From assembly GCF_025152745.1 (NCBI RefSeq), contig NZ_CP104040.1, positions 2,418,001-2,482,000 of the forward strand: 64,000 nucleotides of DNA, read 5' to 3'. Position numbers and translations under genes: made by a program. Shown in pieces: positions 32,048 through 40,819 of this stretch (positions are counted from its first letter, which is position 1; each line of letters starts with the position of its first letter). This DNA comes from Rhizobium sp. WSM4643 (GTDB lineage Bacteria; Pseudomonadota; Alphaproteobacteria; Rhizobiales; Rhizobiaceae). Below the pieces are notes generated by a model, which was given only the letters and a program-made list of their open reading frames with translations, had not been told where the DNA came from and did no database searches.

Positions 32048-32572
32048 TTACGCGCAGCAGCCGCTCGCTGCCGATTGCGGCCCACAGCAGGCCGCTGCCT
32101 TGCTGTTTTCCTCTGCCAGCCAGCGATCGCGCGGCTTGCAGCTTGCCGGCCGCGGCGAAAGCGAAACATGGACAGCGCCGGCGCGAAGAACCGGCATCGC
32201 CGCGCAATAAAGCTGCATTGGCCGCACGCCGTCGCTGACTTCGAACGTCAGCTTCGCCGAACCATCCAGTTGCACGTGATCGGAAACCTTGCGGATGATT
32301 GCATGGAACTTGCCGGCCGGCATATGCGTGCGGTCGCCTTCCTCGATATCCCAGAGCTGGATGAAGATTTCCGCCCACGCTTCTGGATTGGCGCCGCAAT
32401 CCAGGCCTGAGAATTGGCCGGCCTTGACCTCGGTGACATGATAGCCAGGCTTCACCGCCTTGCCGCCATAATAGAAAATCAGCGGAGAACCCTTGGCTCC
32501 GGTAAGCACATTGAGCAGCAGGCCGAGATCGATGTCGTTCTCTTGAATTTTGCTGTTGTCGATGACTTCCAT
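32048..32572 (-). CDS. DUF6428 family protein with Cys-rich tail
   Basis: The 174-residue protein (DIDLGLLLNVLTGAKGSPLIFYYGGKAVKPGYHVTEVK..., then CGANPEAWAEIFIQLWDIEEGDRTHM) belongs to a family often divergent from arsR. The C-terminus ends with two CC pairs (AACCGPQ and SGCCA), suggestive of As(III) or metal binding. It is divergent from arsR and shares its 50-bp operator region. I used the ATG at 32572; the ATG at 32593 would run through the operator. Biochemical function is not known. Confidence 0.8.
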   Translation of the reverse strand: MEVIDNSKIQENDIDLGLLLNVLTGAKGSPLIFYYGGKAVKPGYHVTEVKAGQFSGLDCGANPEAWAEIFIQLWDIEEGDRTHMPAGKFHAIIRKVSDHVQLDGSAKLTFEVSDGVRPMQLYCAAMPVLRAGAVHVSLSPRPASCKPRDRWLAEENSKAAACCGPQSAASGCCA

Positions 32573-32588
32573 TTGCGCTAATCCTCGC

Positions 32589-32620
32589 TTCAATGATTCA
32601 ATGATTCAAGGATTATTGAA
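32589..32620. promoter_or_regulatory. ArsR operator with tandem repeats
   Basis: Three tandem eight-base units (TTCAATGA, TTCAATGA, TTCAAGGA, 32589-32612) are followed by an inverted TTGAA (32616-32620). TTCAA-N6-TTGAA at 32605-32620 is the usual ArsR/SmtB dyad. It ends three bases before the arsR ATG, so repression of both divergent units by ArsR is likely. Confidence 0.7.
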
Positions 32621-32622
32621 AT

Positions 32623-32979
32623 ATGGATCAGCGTCAAGCCCTCATCGCATTCGGCGCGCTCTCGCAGGAAACCCGCCTTCATATCGTCCGCATGCTCGTG
32701 GTTTCGGGTCCCGACGGCATGGCGGCAGGCGCGATCGCTGAGAAGGCGGAGGTCTCTCCCTCTAATATCTCCTTCCATCTGAAAGAGCTGGAGCGGTCGG
32801 GGTTGATCGCGCAACAGCGTGAATCCCGGTCGATCATTTACACCGCAAACTACGAGGCGCTTGGTGGCTTGGTTCGCTTTCTGATGGAAGATTGCTGTTC
32901 CGGGCACCCGGAAATCTGCGCACCCGCCGCGGAGGTCGCGGCCTGCTGCACTCCTAAAATGGAGGAGAAACTGCAATGA
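32623..32979 (+). CDS. arsR: ArsR-family arsenite-responsive repressor
   Basis: The 118-residue winged-helix protein (LIAFGALSQETRLHIVRMLVV, ISFHLKELERSGLI, ESRSIIYTANYEAL) is an ArsR/SmtB regulator. Likely As(III) ligands are the C-terminal cysteines (EDCCSGHPEICAP and ACCTPKM), as in ArsR types with C-terminal Cys sites. No Shine-Dalgarno precedes the ATG, and the operator ends right before it, so the message may be nearly leaderless. It overlaps arsC by four bases. Confidence 0.92.
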   Translation: MDQRQALIAFGALSQETRLHIVRMLVVSGPDGMAAGAIAEKAEVSPSNISFHLKELERSGLIAQQRESRSIIYTANYEALGGLVRFLMEDCCSGHPEICAPAAEVAACCTPKMEEKLQ

Positions 32980-33506
32980 CCACTGACCGTGCTTATAATG
33001 TGCTGTTTCTCTGCACGGGCAATTCTGCCCGCTCGATCCTGGCGGAATCCATTCTGGAGACCGAAGCCAGGGGTCGATTCAAGGCTTATTCGGCCGGTAG
33101 CCAGCCGAAGGGTGAGGTCAATCCCTATGCGCTGAAGGAGCTTGCGGCGCAGGGCTATCCAACAACCGGCTTCCGCTCGAAGAGTTGGAACGAGTTCGCC
33201 GAGCCGGGCGCTCCAGAGATGGATTTCATCTTTACTGTCTGCGACAGCGCCGCCGGCGAGGCCTGCCCGGTCTGGATCGGTCACCCGATGACCGCTCATT
33301 GGGGCGTCGAGGATCCCGCTGCCGTCGACGGCAGCGAAGTCGACAAGGGCCGCGCTTTCGCACAGGCCGCCCGATTCCTCAAGAGCCGGATCAGCGCCTT
33401 TTTGAGCCTGCCTCTTTCCTCGATCGACAAGCTCGCCCTGGAATCGCACCTGCACCAGATCGGCACGATGGAAGGCGCCAGCACTAAACAGCCCAAGGCG
33501 AGCTGA
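32976..33506 (+). CDS. arsC: Arsenate reductase, thioredoxin-linked (LMW-PTP fold)
   Basis: The 176-residue enzyme has the P-loop CTGNSARS at about residues 14-21 and further Cys in FTVCDSAAGEACPVW, the LMW phosphatase fold. These ArsC proteins reduce arsenate to arsenite with electrons from thioredoxin. A C-terminal extension of about 30 residues is present. It overlaps arsR (ATGA) and the next gene (TGATG). Confidence 0.93.
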   Translation: MTTDRAYNVLFLCTGNSARSILAESILETEARGRFKAYSAGSQPKGEVNPYALKELAAQGYPTTGFRSKSWNEFAEPGAPEMDFIFTVCDSAAGEACPVWIGHPMTAHWGVEDPAAVDGSEVDKGRAFAQAARFLKSRISAFLSLPLSSIDKLALESHLHQIGTMEGASTKQPKAS

Positions 33507-33949
33507 TGAGTTTCGATTTGAACCAGCACTCCTTGGAAGGGCACGACGACAGACTTCGCGGCGCGCTCGCAGGCGCCGGGCTTCCGGTCGATGACCTCAT
33601 AGACGCCGGCCGAAGCTTCTATCGGTTTTCACGTGGCGGCGAGACGGTCGGCTTCGGCGGGCTGGAACTCTATGGCGAGACTGTGCTCCTGCGTTCCATT
33701 GTCGTGCTGTCCGATCAGCAAGGCTTTGGCTTCGGCCATGCGATCACCCTTGGCCTGCTCGATCAGGCCCAAAGGAAAGGCGCAACCGCCGCCTATCGGT
33801 TGACAGAAACAGCCGCCCCCTTCTTTCAATCGCTCGGCTTTCGTCCGATCGGCCGCGATGAAGCGCCGGCCGAGATCCTGACGACGCGGCAGGCCGCAAG
33901 CCTCTGCCCGGCATCGGCCGCCCTGATGGTCCGGAGCCTGCCGGCATGA
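33506..33949 (+). CDS. arsN2: ArsN2-type GNAT acetyltransferase
   Basis: The 147-residue GNAT protein has the LYGETVLLRSIVVLSDQQGFGFG acetyl-CoA-binding region, AAPFFQSLGFRPI and the C-terminal LCPASAALM motif seen in the ArsN2 group. Members sit in ars operons; the ArsN1 branch acetylates the arsenical antibiotic arsinothricin, while ArsN2 substrates are less clear. The start overlaps arsC and the stop overlaps the aquaporin start (ATGA). Confidence 0.85.
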   Translation: MSFDLNQHSLEGHDDRLRGALAGAGLPVDDLIDAGRSFYRFSRGGETVGFGGLELYGETVLLRSIVVLSDQQGFGFGHAITLGLLDQAQRKGATAAYRLTETAAPFFQSLGFRPIGRDEAPAEILTTRQAASLCPASAALMVRSLPA

Positions 33950-34652
33950 GCGCGCCGGTGTTCCCCCCGTCTCGACGACTGTCGCCGAAGCGATCGGCAC
34001 GCTGCTGCTCGTAGCAACCGTCGTCGGCTCGGGCATCATGGCGGACAGCCTGACGGACGATACGGCGCTTGCGCTGCTCGGCAATACGCTGGCAACGGGG
34101 GCAATCCTCGTCGTCCTGATCACGATCTTGGGCCCGATTTCCGGGGCTCATTTCAATCCGGTCGTGTCGCTGGTGTTTGCGCTCCGGCGCGAACTGCCTG
34201 CCTCCTCCGTTCCCGCCTATATCACCGCGCAGATCGTCGGCGGCATTGCCGGAACCATGCTCGCTCATGCGATGTTTGCCCTTCCCGTGCTGCAGGCCTC
34301 GGAAACCGTGCGCACCGGCGGCGCGCAATGGCTCTCTGAAGCGACGGCAACCTTCGGCCTGGTCTTCGTCATCTTAGCCGGTGTGCGCTTTCGCGCCGAC
34401 GCCGTGGCATGGCTGGTCGGCCTTTATATCACCGCCGCCTATTGGTTCACAGCCTCGACGTCCTTTGCCAATCCCGCCGTCGCGATTGCTCGATCGCTGA
34501 CGCACACTTTTTCCGGGATCCGCCCGATCGATCTACCGGGCTTTATCGCCGCTGAAGTCCTCGGCGCCTTGCTGGCGCTGATGCTTGCGGGATGGCTGCT
34601 GATGGAGGCCCGCGGTCCTGAAACCCTCCCCAAGACGGAATCCGCCTCATGA
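33946..34652 (+). pseudogene. aqpS: AqpS aquaglyceroporin with a one-base frameshift near the start
   Basis: The coupled ATG at 33946 runs only to a stop near 34012. The frame carrying TTVAEAIGTLLLVATVVGSGIM is reached if one C is added to the run 33963-33968. From 34038 the protein is intact: GAHFNPVVSL (first NPA-type motif, NPV), then SFANPAVAIARSLTHTF (second NPA). AqpS in Sinorhizobium lets arsenite flow out after arsenate reduction. If the shift is real, the first helix is lost or translation restarts at 34038. A homopolymer sequencing error is equally likely. Confidence 0.85.
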
Positions 34653-35077
34653 CCATAGATGTTACGATCTATCACAACCCCGAATGCGGCACCTCGCGCA
34701 ACACGCTTGCGATGATCCAGAACGCCGGCATTGAGCCCAACGTTATCGAATATCTGAAAAACCCGCCGTCGCGGGAGCAGCTAATCAAGGTGATTGCAGA
34801 TGCAGGTTTGAGCGTTCGCGAGGCGATCCGCGAAAAGGGCACGCCCTATGCGGAGCTCGGCCTCGACAACCCTGATCTTACCGACGAGCAACTGCTCGAC
34901 GCGATGCTGAAAGACCCGATCCTGATCAACCGGCCCTTCGTCATGACGCCGCTCGGCACGCGTCTGTCGCGGCCGTCGGAACTTGTCCTCGAAATCCTGC
35001 CAGAAACGCATCAGGGCGCCTTCACCAAGGAAGACGGCGAGAAAGTGCTCGATGCCGGAGGCAAGCGCATTGTCTGA
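34649..35077 (+). CDS. arsC: Arsenate reductase, glutaredoxin-linked
   Basis: The 142-residue protein has the ArsC active site [11 protein letters not shown] (catalytic Cys at about residue 13) and the arsenate-binding arginines region ([22 protein letters not shown]). This family uses glutathione and glutaredoxin. The operon thus carries two reductases with different electron donors. It overlaps aqpS by four bases. Confidence 0.93.
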   Translation: MTIDVTIYHNPECGTSRNTLAMIQNAGIEPNVIEYLKNPPSREQLIKVIADAGLSVREAIREKGTPYAELGLDNPDLTDEQLLDAMLKDPILINRPFVMTPLGTRLSRPSELVLEILPETHQGAFTKEDGEKVLDAGGKRIV

Positions 35078-35777
35078 TCTGCCTGCCATATCGCCAATGC
35101 ATCTGCGTCAACCGGATGTGGACGCGCTCAGGCCGGCGTTCTCGACGCACAAGCCGCGCATCCTGATCCTCTATGGCTCGCTGCGAGCGGTGTCCTACAG
35201 CCGCTTCCTCGCACAGGAGGCCGCGCGGCTGCTCGAATATTTCGGCTGCGAAGTGCGCATCTTCAACCCCGAAGATCTGCCGCTGCCTGATGCGGCGCCG
35301 GCGAGCCACCCAAAAGTTCAGGAACTGCGCGAATGGTCGGCATGGTCTGAAGGCCAGGTGTGGGTCAGCCCCGAACGTCATGGCGCGATGACCGGCATCA
35401 TGAAAGCGCAGATCGACTGGATTCCGCTGTCGGTCGGTTCGATCAGGCCGACGCAAGGCAAGACGCTGGCGGTGATGCAGGTCTCCGGCGGCTCCCAGTC
35501 CTTCAATGCGGTAAGCCAGCTCCGCATCCTTGGCCGATGGATGCGGATGATCGCAATTCCCAATCAGTCCTCGGTAGCCAGAGCTTTCCAAGAATTCGAC
35601 GCGGACGGCCGTATGAAACCCTCGTCCTATTACGACCGCGTCGTCGACGTCTGCGAGGAATTGGTGAAGTTCACGCTGCTGACCCGTGATGCCTCGAACT
35701 ATCTGACCGACCGCTACAGCGAGCGGAAGGAAGAAGTCGAAAAGCTCGAACAGCGCGTGAGCCTCAGATCCCTATGA
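35070..35777 (+). CDS. arsH: ArsH NADPH-dependent FMN reductase
   Basis: About 235 residues. [20 protein letters not shown] is the FMN phosphate-binding loop, and [22 protein letters not shown] and [17 protein letters not shown] are ArsH-specific. ArsH oxidises trivalent methyl and aromatic arsenicals and reduces quinones or azo dyes. The TTG at 35070 lies eight bases after GGAGG and overlaps arsC; an ATG at 35055 would add five residues. Confidence 0.92.
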   Translation: MSDLPAISPMHLRQPDVDALRPAFSTHKPRILILYGSLRAVSYSRFLAQEAARLLEYFGCEVRIFNPEDLPLPDAAPASHPKVQELREWSAWSEGQVWVSPERHGAMTGIMKAQIDWIPLSVGSIRPTQGKTLAVMQVSGGSQSFNAVSQLRILGRWMRMIAIPNQSSVARAFQEFDADGRMKPSSYYDRVVDVCEELVKFTLLTRDASNYLTDRYSERKEEVEKLEQRVSLRSL

Positions 35778-37012
35778 CAATCGTCAGCACCGAACGACCG
35801 CCGGTAGCGGCCATCGCCGCGCTCGGGCTGACGCAGATCATCGGATATGGATCGCTTTATTACAGCTTCAGCATCCTCGCCCCCGACATGGCCCGTGATC
35901 TGGGCTGGTCATCGGAATGGATCTTCGGCGCGCTCTCTGTGGCCCTTCTGATCGGCGGTCTGGCCGCACCTCTCATGGGCACGTGGATCGATCGCTTCGG
36001 CGCAGGCAGGATCATGACCTCGGGCTCGGCGATTGCCGCCGCCGCCCTCGTCGCCTGCGCCTTCGCGCCGGGAAAAATCGCTTTCGTCGTGGCATTGATC
36101 GGCATCGAGATCGCCTCGAACCTGGTGCAATATGGCGCAGCCTTCGCCCTGCTGGTGCAGATCAGGCCGCAGGTCGCCCAGCGCAGCATCACGTATCTGA
36201 CCCTGATCGCCGGCTTTGCCTCAACCATATTCTGGCCGATCACCACGGCGCTACATGCGCATCTCTCATGGCAGAACGTCTATCTGATCTTCGCCGCGCT
36301 CAATCTCGTTGCCTGCCTTCCCATTCATGCCTGGCTCTCCCGTGGCGTCAGGCAAACCAGGAGACGGACCGGAGAGGAGGCTGCAAAACGCGTCGAGCCG
36401 AGCCTTCCGCCGTCGGTGCGCAGGCCGGCCTTTATCCTGATGGTGACGGGCTTTGCTTTGGAAAGCGTCGTGAACTCGGCACTTCTGGTTCACATGGTGC
36501 CTGTGATGTCGGCCCTCGGCCTCGGCGCCATGGCAGTGGTGGTCGGAACGCTCTTCGGCCCGTCACAGGTGCTGAGCCGCCTCATCAACATGGTCTTTGG
36601 CGAGAGCTTGTCGCAGGTGATGCTCGCGATCATTTGCGCCATCCTGCTGCCGACAGCCCTTGTCATCCTCATCGCCACCGCACCCTCGGTGCCCGGTGCG
36701 CTGGTCTTCGCCGTCGCCTTCGGCCTCGGCTCGGGTCTTAACAGCATCGTCTACGGAACCTTGCCGCTCGCGCTCTTCGGAAGCGATGGCTACGGCCGGC
36801 GGCAAGGACAAATCATGTCGGTGCGTCTCGTCGTCTCCTCGATGGCGCCGTTCGCGCTCGCCTTCCTGATGGGCAATCTCGGCGCATCGTGGTCGCTGTC
36901 GATCGCTGCATTGCTCGGCACCGTCGCCGTTGCCGCATTCTTCGCCATCATGCGGCTGACGCGCCCGGTTGTTGCCCGGCCGGAAACTGTTCCCAATCCC
37001 GGAGAAGCTTGA
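35774..37012 (+). CDS. arsK: ArsK-type MFS arsenite efflux transporter
   Basis: The 412-residue protein has twelve predicted membrane segments and MFS features ([16 protein letters not shown] between TM2 and TM3). Its place as last gene of the ars operon and its length fit ArsK, described in Agrobacterium as an exporter of As(III), Sb(III) and trivalent organoarsenicals. No arsB or acr3 is present, so this would be the active efflux step beside AqpS. It overlaps arsH by four bases. Confidence 0.85.
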   Translation: MTIVSTERPPVAAIAALGLTQIIGYGSLYYSFSILAPDMARDLGWSSEWIFGALSVALLIGGLAAPLMGTWIDRFGAGRIMTSGSAIAAAALVACAFAPGKIAFVVALIGIEIASNLVQYGAAFALLVQIRPQVAQRSITYLTLIAGFASTIFWPITTALHAHLSWQNVYLIFAALNLVACLPIHAWLSRGVRQTRRRTGEEAAKRVEPSLPPSVRRPAFILMVTGFALESVVNSALLVHMVPVMSALGLGAMAVVVGTLFGPSQVLSRLINMVFGESLSQVMLAIICAILLPTALVILIATAPSVPGALVFAVAFGLGSGLNSIVYGTLPLALFGSDGYGRRQGQIMSVRLVVSSMAPFALAFLMGNLGASWSLSIAALLGTVAVAAFFAIMRLTRPVVARPETVPNPGEA

Positions 37013-37033
37013 GCGCATTAATTACGACAAGCG

Positions 37034-37300
37034 CTACTTGACGACGGCCGAGCCCTTGACGATGTCGATAGTCTCGCCGCCGTCGAGCCCGATGCGGTCG
37101 CCGTCGGGCGTCGCCATGAAGCAGCCGGAAGCGCAGAGGTTTTCCGAAGCGCCGGCATCGACCACGACCTCGACGCGCTGGCCGCTCTCGGTGATGACGA
37201 GCACGACGGCGGCTGGATCGGTGTTGGTGATGGACGCCGCTTCAGCCGCGGGTGCGGCAAGCAGCGGGACAAGCAGAACGGCGGCAAATCTTGCCATCAT
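37034..37300 (-). CDS. Small exported hypothetical protein
   Basis: The 88-residue protein has a signal peptide (MMARFAAVLLVPLLAAPAAEA) and a short beta-rich mature part (SITNTDPAAVVLVITESGQRVEVVV..., ENLCASGCFMATPDGDRIGL) with two nearby Cys. It is convergent with arsK. Periplasmic location is likely; the function is not recognised. Confidence 0.75.
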   Translation of the reverse strand: MMARFAAVLLVPLLAAPAAEAASITNTDPAAVVLVITESGQRVEVVVDAGASENLCASGCFMATPDGDRIGLDGGETIDIVKGSAVVK

Positions 37301-37412
37301 GTGCGGTGGCGCTGGCGCGCCCTCCCCTCGAACGATCGGTGCTGCCCCCGGCAGCGATCCCGATAGTGGAGATCATGCACAGATAGCTGTGAATGATGGC
37401 TGAATGACCCGT

Positions 37413-39947
37413 TCAGCCTTTCAGATTGCCGTCCGCCGTCTTGCTGCGCAATTGCCGCACCGGCCGCTCTTCCTCCTCCATGAGCACATCCCCCGATTTT
37501 TCCTGCTCGTTGGGTTGATCCCTGCCTGCAACGGGAAGGACGGGAGGAGCGTCCCGATGGATAGTGAGATCGCTCCGCGGCAGCGGGATCTCGATGCCCT
37601 CGGCCCTGAAGCGCTGGAGGATCTCGATCCTCAGATTGTTGCGCACCGTCATGCCGTCGCCCATGTCGGCGAGGAAGAAGCGCAGTTCGAAATCCAGCGA
37701 ATAGGGGCCAAAGCGCAGGAATTCGACATGCGGCTCGGGATTGCGCATGACGAGCGGTATCTTGGCGGTCAGTTCCAGCAAGATATCCATCACCTTCTGC
37801 GGATTCGCGTCGTAGCTGACGGAAACGGGAATTTCCGAGCGGCCGATCTTGTTGCGGTGCGTCCAGTTACCGACCAAGCCGTTGATCAGCTCCGAATTCG
37901 GCACGATGATCGACTGCTTGCGGAAGGTCTCAATCTCCGTGGCGCGCACCGAAATGCGTTTGACGATGCCTTCAGCCGTGCCGGAAACGACATGGTCGCC
38001 GACCTTGAACGGCCGTTCGACGAGCAGGATCAGGCCGGAGACGAAGTTGGAGACGATGTTCTGCAGGCCGAAACCGATACCGACCGAAAGTGCGGAGGCG
38101 ACGAGCGCGAAGCTCGACAGATCGATGCCGGCCGCCGAAACGCCGATGATCGCCGCGATGCCGACGCCGAGATAGCCGATGCCCGTCTTCACCGAATTGC
38201 GCACGCCGAGATCGACATGGCTTCTGGCCATGACATTGCCGTCGAGCCAGCGCTGCAGCCAGCGCGTCAGCAGATAGACACCGGCAAACAAGAGGATTCC
38301 CGTGCAGATGCCGAGCAGCGAGATGCTGATGCCGCCGAGCCTGACCTCGGTGAACAACCTGTAGGCAAGAATCTGCAGGTCCTGCACATGGAAGCCCCAC
38401 ATCAGCAGGATCAGCGGGATGCCGACGAGAAGCGCCACCGCATAGATGGCAAGACCGACAAGCAGGCCGGCCTGGTCGATCGCCACCGGCCCGAGCTTGA
38501 AACGGCGCGTCAGGAAGCTTGCGAAGAAGGTGTCGCCGAAGCTTTCCTGCCTTGATATCGCCTTGCCGGAAAGCAGGCCGACATACATGGTGACGACGAC
38601 GGCGCCGGTAATGATGAGCTGTGTGGCGACGAAGCGCGCGAGCCCGACATAACCGGTGAGCGCGGTGAGGATGAGGCCGGTGCCGACGATCCGCAGGATG
38701 ATCGCCATGCCGCGCGGCCAATGCCTTCCCGGCGCATCGGGATCGCCGTTCTTCGCCAGCATCGGTTTTCCGAACGAGACCGCGATCAGGATCAGGCCGA
38801 TGATCAGCGCGGCGATCAGGCTTCTGACCACGGTCAGCACCAGCGGCGAGCCCATCGCCTCGCCGATCGTGCCGAACAGATAATCGAGCGCGTTGACGAT
38901 CGCCATTGCCAGCAAGCAGTAGCCGATCGAGCGCGCGCCGAGATTGGAAAGCCGAACGAGGCGCCAGCGCGGTTCGTGCGGTGCAAAGATGGCATTGACG
39001 AAGCGGCCGACGAAATAGACGAGGCCGATCGCCCCGAACAGCGCGCCGATGACAGGTGCGATGTCGGGCCTCAGCACATTGAACCCGTTAAGGAAAAAGA
39101 ACGAGGTGACGAGCAGCACCGATAGCGCCAGCGTGCGGATCAACGTCGACCAGAAGGCGATCGACAGCCGGCCGATATAGGAGGGGTTCTCGACAGCCTC
39201 GTCGCGCTGCAGGTAGGAGCCGAATAGCCGGTAGCTGCCGGAGAGAAGGATCAGGGCCGCGGCAAGCGACAGGAAGATCGCGGCAAACATCGGGAAACGC
39301 TTGAATTTCCAGACGAAGGTGGCCCAACTGGACAGGGCCTGCGAGAATTCTCTGGCCTCGTGCACGAAGGCGCTGGCGGCATCGTCGAGCACCGAGACCG
39401 AAATCTCGGTCCGCCTGAGCAGCGTATCGGCAAACAGCCGCCGCCGCATCTCGGTGATCTCGTTGACGAGCTTCGTCACCGTGATCGACAGGTTTTCGGC
39501 ATCGCCCGTCAGCGCGTTGATCTGCGCGCGTTCGGCGGCGAGCGCGTTGCGCTCCTGGGTGACGATCTCGGCTTCAGGCGGCTGCCCGTCCTTCGGCGGA
39601 TCGCCGATCTCGGCAAGCCGGTTCTTGATCTGGTCGAAACGCGGCCTGAGATTGACCGATATGGTGATAACGGCGCGGCTGAGTTCATCGGCCTTGGTCG
39701 CAAGCCCGACGAGGGCGTCGTCATTGTCGGCATTCTGTTTGACGCCGTCCTGAAGCGCCGTCAGTTGGACCTTCGCCTTGTCGATCTCCTTTGTCGCCTG
39801 GTCGAGCGGGCTATCTGCAAGCGGCGCCTGCGCGGACGCCGGTGCCTGCGGCTCCTGCGCGAAAGCCGCAGCACCGTTGAAATGCGCGCCGGCAACCGCC
39901 AGCATCAGCAGAAGAATGGTGCGAAGCAGGATCGGTCTCAGCCGCAA
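37413..39947 (-). CDS. DUF3772 / MscS-type mechanosensitive channel
   Basis: The 844-residue protein has a signal peptide (MRLRPILLRTILLLMLAVAG), an N-terminal periplasmic helical DUF3772 region (about 50-210), about eleven membrane segments and a C-terminal MscS core (ALSVGIGFGLQNIVSNFVSGLILLVERPFKVGDHVV). A cytoplasmic alpha/beta domain and a basic/acidic tail follow. The layout is like MscK/YjeP-type large channels. A monocistronic unit is likely. Confidence 0.9.
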   Translation of the reverse strand: MRLRPILLRTILLLMLAVAGAHFNGAAAFAQEPQAPASAQAPLADSPLDQATKEIDKAKVQLTALQDGVKQNADNDDALVGLATKADELSRAVITISVNLRPRFDQIKNRLAEIGDPPKDGQPPEAEIVTQERNALAAERAQINALTGDAENLSITVTKLVNEITEMRRRLFADTLLRRTEISVSVLDDAASAFVHEAREFSQALSSWATFVWKFKRFPMFAAIFLSLAAALILLSGSYRLFGSYLQRDEAVENPSYIGRLSIAFWSTLIRTLALSVLLVTSFFFLNGFNVLRPDIAPVIGALFGAIGLVYFVGRFVNAIFAPHEPRWRLVRLSNLGARSIGYCLLAMAIVNALDYLFGTIGEAMGSPLVLTVVRSLIAALIIGLILIAVSFGKPMLAKNGDPDAPGRHWPRGMAIILRIVGTGLILTALTGYVGLARFVATQLIITGAVVVTMYVGLLSGKAISRQESFGDTFFASFLTRRFKLGPVAIDQAGLLVGLAIYAVALLVGIPLILLMWGFHVQDLQILAYRLFTEVRLGGISISLLGICTGILLFAGVYLLTRWLQRWLDGNVMARSHVDLGVRNSVKTGIGYLGVGIAAIIGVSAAGIDLSSFALVASALSVGIGFGLQNIVSNFVSGLILLVERPFKVGDHVVSGTAEGIVKRISVRATEIETFRKQSIIVPNSELINGLVGNWTHRNKIGRSEIPVSVSYDANPQKVMDILLELTAKIPLVMRNPEPHVEFLRFGPYSLDFELRFFLADMGDGMTVRNNLRIEILQRFRAEGIEIPLPRSDLTIHRDAPPVLPVAGRDQPNEQEKSGDVLMEEEERPVRQLRSKTADGNLKG

Positions 39948-40039
39948 AAGCGCCTCCGGGAAAGGTTGTCATCGGAATAGAATGCCAGCTTGTCTTAGTA
40001 AAGAAAGGCGACAGAAAGGCGGAAGCTCCCTGGAAAGAC

Positions 40040-40591
40040 TTAGAAACCGGCGCCGGGCTTGGAGAGATAGTCGCGTTCCCCCGCCGTCGACTCCCGCCCG
40101 AACATGGCATTGCGGTGCGGAAAGCGGCCAAAGGCAGCGATCACGTCGCGGTGGCGGATCGCATAATCGAGATATTCTTCATCGCCAAGCGCGGCGAACA
40201 ACGCTACCGATCGCTCCTGTTCGCCAAGGTCTTCGGCATGTTCGAAAGGCATGTAGAAAAAGGTGCGGCACGCGGCTTCTACCAACAGATCGGCGCCGGA
40301 TGCCAGTGCGAGTTTGGCTTCGCGAAGCGCCAACCCGTCGGTCGCAACGGCAAGCGCCGTGCCGCGATAGATATTGCGGGGAAACTGGTCGAGCACGATC
40401 ACAGCCGCCAGCCGGCTCTCCGCATCCGCCCGCCATTCGGCGCCAACATCCGCTGCAAGGGCCAGATGGGTGTCGCGAAAGACCGTGCTGATCTCCGCGT
40501 CGAGGTCAGGCGTCGCGCGGAACCACAGCTCCCGGCCGCATCTGACGAACCAGAAATCATAGACTTCGCGTGGCGTACGAATAGTCGTCAT
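40040..40591 (-). CDS. DUF924 family protein
   Basis: The 183-residue soluble helical protein has the DUF924 hallmarks VYDFWF near the start, LIVLDQFPRNIYRG-type IVLDQFPRNIYRG in the middle and FFYMPFEHAED followed by FPHRNAMFGRES. The family is TPR-like and widespread in proteobacteria; no enzymatic function is established. Confidence 0.9.
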   Translation of the reverse strand: MTTIRTPREVYDFWFVRCGRELWFRATPDLDAEISTVFRDTHLALAADVGAEWRADAESRLAAVIVLDQFPRNIYRGTALAVATDGLALREAKLALASGADLLVEAACRTFFYMPFEHAEDLGEQERSVALFAALGDEEYLDYAIRHRDVIAAFGRFPHRNAMFGRESTAGERDYLSKPGAGF

Positions 40592-40670
40592 GCTTTCTCT
40601 CCCCTAGCGTAAAGCTTGTTAATGCGGCGTCTGCAAACTATTGTAAATATAGGGTAAACGGCGTGGCGTG

Positions 40671-40790
40671 AGGCCCCCTCATCCAGCTGCCGCCACCTTC
40701 TCCCCGAGGGGAGAAGAGACTTGCGGCAGCGCCTCGTTCCCCCTTCTACCCAGCGGGGAGAAGGTGCCGGCAGGCGGATGAGGGGGCTGC
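40671..40790. repeat. RIME-like palindromic intergenic element
   Basis: Inverted arms CCCCCTCATCC...CACCTTCTCCCC (from 40674) and GGGGAGAAGGTGCC...GGATGAGGGGG (to 40786) enclose a second pair around GAGAAGAG and CCTTCTACC. This matches the Rhizobium-specific intergenic mosaic element type in sequence feel and size (about 120 bases). It lies between the DUF924 gene and the stop of the kinase gene and could form a strong cruciform or RNA hairpin. Confidence 0.75.
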
Positions 40791-40819
40791 AAACTCAGCG
40801 CCCGGACAGGGAAAATCCC

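Noticed and set aside
40671..40790. Insertion sequence
   Set aside because: It has no coding capacity and its nested palindromes fit a RIME-type element instead.
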